Assembly (NCBI GenBank): GCA_964473255.1
Contig: CAYYOT010000107.1
Coordinates: 1-12,600, forward strand
DNA from: Kuafuiihalomonas sp964473255
GTDB taxonomy: Bacteria; Myxococcota; Kuafuiibacteriia; Kuafuiibacteriales; Kuafuiibacteriaceae
Length of the DNA stretch: 12,600 nucleotides
Reading direction: 5' to 3'
Positions 8,169 through 12,600 of this stretch are shown one piece after another. Under the pieces are notes generated by a model, which was not told the DNA's origin, searched no databases, and was given only the letters and a program-made list of their open reading frames with translations. The position numbers were made by a program, and so were the translations under genes. How positions within the stretch are numbered: the stretch's first letter is position 1; each line of letters starts with the position of its first letter.

Positions 8169-8591
8169 ATGGTCTCGAGGAGTGCGCTTTCGGTCGTCGC
8201 ATCCGGCGGGCCCTGTCGTCGCTGTTCCCGACGCGCCTTCCTCGGCACGGGAGCGCTCGCGGTCACGACGGTGGTCGCCTGTCAGCGTCAGCCGGAGGAG
8301 CCCCGCTTTGTGGAGGTCGAGCTCGGATCGATCGAGGACGGCGAGCGCCATACCATCGAAGCCGACGGCATTCCTGTAGAGCTCCACCGGGACGGTGCCG
8401 CCATCCGCGCGACCGTGCTCCTTTGCCGACACCAGGGCTGCGTCGTGGCGTGGGACGGCGAAGGCTACGCCTGCCCCTGCCACGGTGGCTACTATTCCGC
8501 CGATCGAAAGCCGAAGCTGGGTCCACCCCGGCGTCCGCTCCGCGAGCTGGAGGTCCGCGTGGAAGGCGGCATCGCGCGGGTCGAGCTCTGA
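8169..8591 (+). CDS. Tat-exported Rieske [2Fe-2S] lipoprotein
   Basis: From the ATG at 8169 this is a 140-residue protein. The N-terminus has a twin-arginine motif, Ser20-Arg-Arg-Ala-Phe-Leu25, followed by a hydrophobic stretch and a lipobox-like VVAC (Cys38). It is therefore predicted to be folded with its cluster in the cytoplasm, exported by Tat and anchored as a lipoprotein. The Rieske motifs are CRHQGC (86-91) and CPCHG (102-106). By family alignment Cys86, His88, Cys102 and His105 bind the [2Fe-2S] cluster, and Cys91-Cys104 can form the disulfide found in QcrA/PetC-type, higher-potential Rieske proteins. GPP-RRPL near residue 118 fits the Pro loop. It is small (mature part about 103 residues) and no cytochrome b gene is nearby, so it is not an obvious bc1 subunit; an electron carrier or a small oxidoreductase partner is more likely. 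The start is uncertain: GTG 8151 and ATG 8079 are in frame. The SDR gene follows after 6 nt. Confidence 0.9.
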   Translation: MVSRSALSVVASGGPCRRCSRRAFLGTGALAVTTVVACQRQPEEPRFVEVELGSIEDGERHTIEADGIPVELHRDGAAIRATVLLCRHQGCVVAWDGEGYACPCHGGYYSADRKPKLGPPRRPLRELEVRVEGGIARVEL

Positions 8592-8597
8592 GGTTTC

Positions 8598-10229
8598 ATG
8601 GAGCAGCCGATCATCATCGTTACCGGAGCTTCGGGATTCGTCGGGCGGCACCTTCTCGAGTCGCTCCGAGACCAGTATCGAATCGTGGGCCTCGACTGGC
8701 GCTCGCAGGAACAATCGGGCGCCCCTAAGCATCCGAGCATCCGATGGGCTCAGGCCGACATCACCGATGCCGAAGGAATGAATCGGGCCCTGGCCGAGGC
8801 GCTGGGCGGCGACAAGGCCGAGCTGATGCTTCACTTGGCGGCCTATTATGACTTCGAGGGAGAGGACAGCCCGGGTCCGTACTGGAGCACGAACGTCGAC
8901 GGCCTTCGTAACGTGCTCGACGCGTGCGTCCGCTTCGGCGTGCCGCGATTCGTCTTCGCAAGCTCTCTGGCTGCCTGCCGTTTCCCCAAACCCGGCGATG
9001 CATTGACCGAGACAACACCCCCGGATGGCGAGCACATCTACGCTCGGACCAAGCGATCCGGCGAAGAGATGCTCGCCGAATACGAAGGTCGTCTACGATC
9101 CGTAATCGTTCGGTTCGCGGCGATGTTTTCGGACTACTGCGAGTATCCACCCTTGTTCGAGTTCTTGAAGACATGGACCTCATCGGCGTGGAACGCCCGC
9201 ATGATCGGAGGACACGGCCTGTCCGCAATTCCGTACCTCCACGTTCGCGACGCGACTCGATTCCTTCGAGCTCTGCTTCATCGATTCGACGACCTCGATG
9301 ACTGCGAAGTGGTGATCGCCAGCCCCGACGGAAGCACTTCACACTTGGAGCTTTTCGAAGTCGCCACCGACTCGTACTTCTACGAGCGTCGCAAGCCGAT
9401 CCTCATACCGAAGCTGCTGATTCGACCGGGGATCTGGGCGCGGTACTTGATGGGTCGCGTCACGGGGAACGTTCCCTTCGAGCGGCCATGGATGGCAAGT
9501 TACGTCGACCTGGCGATGAACACCGACGCCACGAGGACGCGACATCGACTCGCGTGGCGACCCCGACCTCGGCTATCCATACTTCGACGCTTGCCGCTGC
9601 TCATCGAAAACTTCCGGGCGTTTCCGGTCGAGTGGTCACACCGTAACGAAGGTGCGGCTCGCCGACCCGCGTCGCGCCCCAACCTCGTCATTCACACGCT
9701 GCTCAGGAAGCACCAGACCGAAATCTTCGACCGGTTGACCGCCGTCCTCACCGAGCAGGCTCGATCCGGTCAGTTCCGCTCCTACCAGGAGCTGGCCGCC
9801 GGCGAACGGGCATGGAACCACACTCTAGCCCTCTCGAACCTCATGTCTTCGGTGAGGACGCGCGAGCGTTCCTTCTTCGTCGACTACTGCGCGGGCCTGG
9901 CTCGTCGTCGGTACGAGCAGGGATTTTCGGCGGCGGAGGTCACGAGCGCCCTCACCGAGCTCGAGCGCATCGTGCTGCTGGTGCTCCGGGAAGACGACGA
10001 GACCCGCCCGGTCGAACACGGCCTGTATGCGCACATCTCGATCACGATGCAGTTTGCGGTCGATGAGATCGAAGAAGTCTTCGAGGAGCTCGAGGCGCGC
10101 CGAAGGCTCTCGAGCTCACCCACGCCCTTCAGCATGGCGAATCCACCGTCCGAGAACGAGGACGGCCGCACCCATGATCGCGTCCCCCACGAGAGCGAGG
10201 ACAACGAGCGGCGACGCGCTCAGGAATAG
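8598..10229 (+). CDS. NAD-dependent epimerase/dehydratase (extended SDR) with C-terminal helical domain
   Basis: Residues 1 to about 350 of this 543-residue protein form an extended short-chain dehydrogenase/reductase, the family of NDP-sugar epimerases, dehydratases and related enzymes. The dinucleotide motif TGASGFVG is at 9-16. Asp33 at the end of the second strand favours NAD(H) over NADP(H). Ser122/Ser123 and Tyr148-x-x-x-Lys152 are the catalytic residues. From about residue 361 to 505 there is a second, mostly helical region unlike a normal SDR tail (segments such as FFVDYCAGLARRRYEQGFS and a long Glu-rich helix near 487-503). It faintly resembles the helical N-terminal domain of RsbR-type stress regulators, but I am not sure. 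The last roughly 38 residues are a charged tail. A GAGG Shine-Dalgarno (8590-8593) overlaps the stop codon of the Rieske gene, so the two are probably co-translated. The 3' 114 bp overlap a gene on the other strand. Substrate unknown. Confidence 0.9.
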   Translation: MEQPIIIVTGASGFVGRHLLESLRDQYRIVGLDWRSQEQSGAPKHPSIRWAQADITDAEGMNRALAEALGGDKAELMLHLAAYYDFEGEDSPGPYWSTNVDGLRNVLDACVRFGVPRFVFASSLAACRFPKPGDALTETTPPDGEHIYARTKRSGEEMLAEYEGRLRSVIVRFAAMFSDYCEYPPLFEFLKTWTSSAWNARMIGGHGLSAIPYLHVRDATRFLRALLHRFDDLDDCEVVIASPDGSTSHLELFEVATDSYFYERRKPILIPKLLIRPGIWARYLMGRVTGNVPFERPWMASYVDLAMNTDATRTRHRLAWRPRPRLSILRRLPLLIENFRAFPVEWSHRNEGAARRPASRPNLVIHTLLRKHQTEIFDRLTAVLTEQARSGQFRSYQELAAGERAWNHTLALSNLMSSVRTRERSFFVDYCAGLARRRYEQGFSAAEVTSALTELERIVLLVLREDDETRPVEHGLYAHISITMQFAVDEIEEVFEELEARRRLSSSPTPFSMANPPSENEDGRTHDRVPHESEDNERRRAQE

Positions 10230-10505
10230 GAGCCCCCAGGTCAAGAAGACGACGGCTACCGATTTCGCCAAGATGATCAGCGAAGTCGTCCCGTAGCGGT
10301 GGAACTCGCCGAGATATCCGGTGGCGACGACGAGGTGAAAAACGCCGCCTTGCCGCACGAAGAAGACGTCCTCCATCGGCCCGAACCCACCGAGCTCGAC
10401 GGTCAGTCGAGGTAGGAACGTCTGCAGCACCATGACGAAGTAGCTGTGAGCGGCGATCAGCCAGACCAGCCAGCGCTGGGCGACCTTGAGCGTCCGAAGG
10501 CTCAT
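10116..10505 (-). CDS. Small four-helix membrane protein of the hydrogenase operon
   Basis: I do not recognise this family. From the ATG at 10505 it is 129 residues with four likely membrane segments: about 12-31, 51-67 (weaker), 74-96 and 99-119. His20, His57 and His69 lie in or near helices 1 and 2; they could in principle bind haem or contact quinone, but nothing proves it. The ATG overlaps the stop codon of the maturation-protease gene (ATGA, 10502-10505), a classic translational-coupling junction, so it is the last gene of the hydrogenase unit. A TTG start at 10529 would add eight residues but has less support. The strong hydrophobic pattern and the coupling argue that this is a real gene, although its 3' 114 bp are also coding on the other strand. 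It is too short and lacks the features of a full HyaC/HupC cytochrome b; it may be an anchor or accessory protein. Function is inference. Confidence 0.78.
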   Translation of the reverse strand: MSLRTLKVAQRWLVWLIAAHSYFVMVLQTFLPRLTVELGGFGPMEDVFFVRQGGVFHLVVATGYLGEFHRYGTTSLIILAKSVAVVFLTWGLLFLSASPLVVLALVGDAIMGAAVLVLGRWIRHAEGRG

Positions 10506-11074
10506 GCCGAAGCTGGAGACTCCCACCAAGCTTCGGACGGATGGGGTTCGGCGCGCGGCCGCAAGCGCGCGTGGCCGAGAGCCTCGAGCTCTTCCTGGAC
10601 GGCCTCGATGCAGTGGGGGACTGCCGACCGAACCGCGGCCGAAAGCGACACGCCGTAATCGACATCATCTGGGATCACACCAACGAGAACCACGGTCCGT
10701 GGCCCGCGCCCGGAAAGCTCGAAATTCAGCAAAGTCTCACGCAAGCCGGGATCGTGCGGGCTGACCCGCGGCCCTGGCGGGTGCCGCATGATGTCGGACC
10801 GATCGTAGGCTCGCACCGTCCCCGGCTCGGCCCGGTCGCGAACGGTGTCGACCAAGATGACGGCTTCGTAGGCCACCAGGTGGCTATAGAGGTCGAGCCC
10901 CGGAGTCCCCAGATCCTCGACCGCCATCGCGTCGGCGAGTTCGTAGTCGGCTCGAAGCTGGGCAATGACCGTCGGGCCCAAAGCGTCGTCGCCCATCAGC
11001 ACGTTACCCAGCCCCAAGATACCGACTGTCTGCGGCCTTTCGTCGTCGGTGCGGGGGGTGATCATGGCGTTCAT
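10502..11074 (-). CDS. hyaD: [NiFe]-hydrogenase maturation endopeptidase (HyaD/HybD/HycI family, M52)
   Basis: This cytoplasmic protease removes the C-terminal peptide of the hydrogenase large subunit after nickel insertion, which closes the active site. From the ATG at 11074 it is 190 residues. The signature LGLGNVLMGDDALGP is near the N-terminus. The three residues that sense nickel in HybD (Glu16, Asp62, His93) align with Asp30, Asp76 (in ILVDTV) and His107 (in SPHDPGL); the spacings, 46 and 31 residues, are identical. Asp in place of Glu at the first position is also seen in HycI-type members. The ATG shares one base with the stop codon of the large-subunit gene (TGATG), and AAGG seven bases upstream is a good Shine-Dalgarno, so this start is preferred over the longer reading frame that runs back to 11143. 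Its substrate is almost certainly the adjacent large subunit. The C-terminal 20 or so residues are a Pro/Trp/Glu-rich tail. Confidence 0.95.
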   Translation of the reverse strand: MNAMITPRTDDERPQTVGILGLGNVLMGDDALGPTVIAQLRADYELADAMAVEDLGTPGLDLYSHLVAYEAVILVDTVRDRAEPGTVRAYDRSDIMRHPPGPRVSPHDPGLRETLLNFELSGRGPRTVVLVGVIPDDVDYGVSLSAAVRSAVPHCIEAVQEELEALGHARLRPRAEPHPSEAWWESPASA

Positions 11075-11085
11075 CACAGGGCCTT
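11072..11085 (-). promoter_or_regulatory. Coupled stop/start junction with Shine-Dalgarno, hydrogenase to protease
   Basis: Read on the minus strand, AAGG (11085-11082) is followed after 7 nt by ATG (11074-11072). The TGA of the large-subunit gene occupies 11076-11074, so stop and start share one base. This fixes the protease start and indicates that the enzyme and its processing protease are made from one transcript by terminating and re-initiating ribosomes. Confidence 0.75.
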
Positions 11086-12600
11086 GGCGTGGCCCACCTC
11101 GTTTCCGTTCACGTCGAACGTGTGCACGGCACATGCAATACACGGGTCGAACGAGTGGACCGTGCGCAGCACTTCGAGCGGTCGCTCGGGGTCGGCAACC
11201 GGATTACCGATGAGCGATGCCTCGTACGGGCCCATCTGGTCTTGGGCATCTCGGGGACCGGCATTCCACGTCGAAGGCACCACGGCCTGATAGTTGGCGA
11301 TCGCACCGTCCTTGATGACGACGAAGTGCGACAGCAGTCCCCGCGGTGCCTCGTGGATCCCGAAGCCTCGCTGCTCGCCTTCGAAGACCGGCTCGACCCA
11401 GATATCGGTATCGCCCGACTTGATGTTGTCGACGAGTAGCCCCCAGTGCTTGACCGATAGCTCGGACAGCACCGCGGTTCGCACGGCCCGGGCCAGATGG
11501 CGCCCGAGTGTCGAATGGAGCATCCCTAGCTCGAGCTTCGTCTTGGCGACCGACCCGGCCAGGTCGAGCGCCTGGGTCAGCCAGCGCACCGTGGGCTCGT
11601 GCTCCGACGCGTAGCCCATCAGAACCTGCGCCAACGGCCCCACCTGCATCGGTTTGCCTTGGAATCGAGGGGCCTTGATCCAAGAGTACTTACCATCGTC
11701 CTGGAAATCGGTGTAGTTCGGGACGGTCTCTTCCTCGTACGGGTGCTTCGACCAGCCGCCTTCGTACCAGGCGTGAGCGATCGACTCGGTGACGTTGCTC
11801 TGGAAATACGGATCATCGAATGCCGTGATGGGCCGGTACGTCGATATATCCCCATCCATGATCGTTCCGCCCGGGAGATCGCACTCCCGACCGGCCTGAT
11901 CGACGGGTAGATCCGGCGCTGCCAAATAGTTCGTGACGCCGTCTCCATACCCCAGCCAGTCGGCGTACAGGGCCCCGATGGCTGCGACGTCGACCAGATA
12001 GACCTGCTCGATGAAGCCATGCATCTGATCGAGGATGTCCTTGATGAAGTAGAGCTTCGACATGTTCAGCGTGGACTGATTGTCGAGGTTGATGGCGTTG
12101 GCTACTCCGCCGACCGCAAGGTTCTGAATGTTGGGGGTCTTGCCACCGAGTAGCGACACGATCTTATTCGCGGTCTGCTGAAACTCGAGGGCCTCGAGGT
12201 AGTGGGCAACCGCCAAGAGGTTGACCTCGGGCGGAAGCTTCATCGCCCGGTGACCCCAGTACCCGTTGGTGAAGGGGCCGAGCTGACCGGATGCCACGAG
12301 CGCCTTCAGCTGATCCTGAACCGCCGCCATCCGCTGCCGTGAGTTGTTGGGCCAAGGCGAAAGCGATTGGGCCAGATCGGCGGTTTTCGCCGGACTGGCA
12401 TCGAGCGCACTGACCACATCGACCCAGTCGAGTGCCGACAAGTGATAGAAGTGCACGATGTGATCGTGCATGGCGTGAGCGGCGAGGATCAGGTTTCGGA
12501 TGTACTGCGCGTTCTTAGGAATCGTAAGCCCCACGGCGTTTTCGACCGCGCGCTCCGAAGCGATGGCGTGCACGGTGGTGCAGACGCCGCAGAAGCGCTG
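11074..12600 (-). CDS. hyaB: Uptake [NiFe]-hydrogenase large subunit (group 1, HyaB/HupL type), 5' end missing
   Basis: The catalytic subunit of a membrane-associated hydrogenase that oxidises H2. The visible 508 residues start in the middle of the gene: the right edge encodes QRFCGVCTTVHAIAS, which is the L1 motif with two of the nickel-binding cysteines (fragment Cys4, Cys7). The other pair is Cys487 and Cys490 in DPCIACAVH (L2 motif) near the C-terminus. His493 is the expected cleavage site, leaving a 15-residue removable peptide. Other family landmarks are GYWGHRAMKLPPEVNLLAVAH, GGVANAINLDN and VVPSTWNAGPRD. The L1 form and these landmarks match group 1 (HyaB-like) rather than group 3 or 4 enzymes. 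An apparent start at 12573 is only an internal valine codon (GTG) inside the L1 motif. The small subunit is expected beyond the right edge. The gene is followed directly by the maturation protease instead of a cytochrome b gene. No missing key residues were seen. Confidence 0.97.
   Translation of the reverse strand, partial: QRFCGVCTTVHAIASERAVENAVGLTIPKNAQYIRNLILAAHAMHDHIVHFYHLSALDWVDVVSALDASPAKTADLAQSLSPWPNNSRQRMAAVQDQLKALVASGQLGPFTNGYWGHRAMKLPPEVNLLAVAHYLEALEFQQTANKIVSLLGGKTPNIQNLAVGGVANAINLDNQSTLNMSKLYFIKDILDQMHGFIEQVYLVDVAAIGALYADWLGYGDGVTNYLAAPDLPVDQAGRECDLPGGTIMDGDISTYRPITAFDDPYFQSNVTESIAHAWYEGGWSKHPYEEETVPNYTDFQDDGKYSWIKAPRFQGKPMQVGPLAQVLMGYASEHEPTVRWLTQALDLAGSVAKTKLELGMLHSTLGRHLARAVRTAVLSELSVKHWGLLVDNIKSGDTDIWVEPVFEGEQRGFGIHEAPRGLLSHFVVIKDGAIANYQAVVPSTWNAGPRDAQDQMGPYEASLIGNPVADPERPLEVLRTVHSFDPCIACAVHTFDVNGNEVGHAKAL

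Noticed and set aside
8169..8591. Rieske protein as a bc1 complex or dioxygenase subunit
   Set aside because: It is only about 103 residues after processing, and no cytochrome b, cytochrome c1 or oxygenase catalytic gene is adjacent.
8037..9035. 333-codon upstream extension of the peptidase reading frame
   Set aside because: It is antisense to the Rieske and SDR genes, whose motifs are clear, and the internal start at 8036 begins exactly with a lipoprotein signal peptide. The open frame is a product of high GC content.
11075..11143. Longer N-terminus for the maturation protease
   Set aside because: It would lie within the hydrogenase C-terminal coding region, and the ATG at 11074 has a Shine-Dalgarno and a coupled stop/start overlap, with the conserved domain beginning about 17 residues later.
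11074..12573. A hydrogenase large subunit complete within the window, starting at 12573
   Set aside because: The supposed start codon is the GTG for Val in the conserved TTVHA of the L1 motif, and the frame continues upstream to the window edge with the preceding RFCGVC residues. The gene is truncated by the window.

Overview
This is a GC-rich, gene-dense bacterial window with no RNA genes, mobile elements or CRISPR arrays that I can see. The gene content suggests a Gram-negative, predator- or soil-type deltaproteobacterium, most likely Myxococcota. Supporting this are three exported lipoproteins or Tat-lipoproteins, one with a long Asp/Arg/Thr-rich linker and a Cys-rich C-terminal domain of a style I associate with Myxococcota; an RND efflux pump, which implies an outer membrane; and an uptake [NiFe]-hydrogenase. 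The taxonomic assignment is inference.

Layout, left to right: (1) 114-1325 (+) encodes a secreted lipoprotein with a ZU5-like beta domain and a Cys-rich C-terminal domain. (2) 1364-5653 (-) is a two-gene RND efflux cassette: the adaptor is transcribed first, then the inner-membrane pump, separated by 3 nt. No TolC-type outer-membrane gene or regulator lies beside it. (3) 5889-8036 (-) encodes a lipoprotein S9 (DPP4/acylaminoacyl-peptidase type) serine peptidase with a complete catalytic triad. (4) 8169-10229 (+) is a two-gene unit divergent from the peptidase: a small Tat-exported Rieske [2Fe-2S] lipoprotein, then an NAD-type extended SDR carrying an extra C-terminal helical domain. (5) 10116-12600 (-) is the 3' part of an uptake hydrogenase operon: the [NiFe] large subunit (5' end beyond the right edge), its maturation endopeptidase, and a small four-helix membrane protein. 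These three genes are joined by 1-nt and 4-nt stop/start overlaps.

How the genes may work together: the hydrogenase large subunit keeps both Cys pairs that bind the NiFe centre and a C-terminal extension for the neighbouring protease to remove, so a functional enzyme is likely. The position where many uptake-hydrogenase operons place the cytochrome b subunit (directly after the large subunit) is empty, and an unrecognised membrane protein closes the operon. The Rieske-SDR pair runs convergently into this operon, and the SDR coding region overlaps the membrane-protein gene by 114 bp, with both frames coding. A functional link between the Rieske protein and the hydrogenase is attractive but unproven. 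The efflux pair and the peptidase look like ordinary envelope genes.
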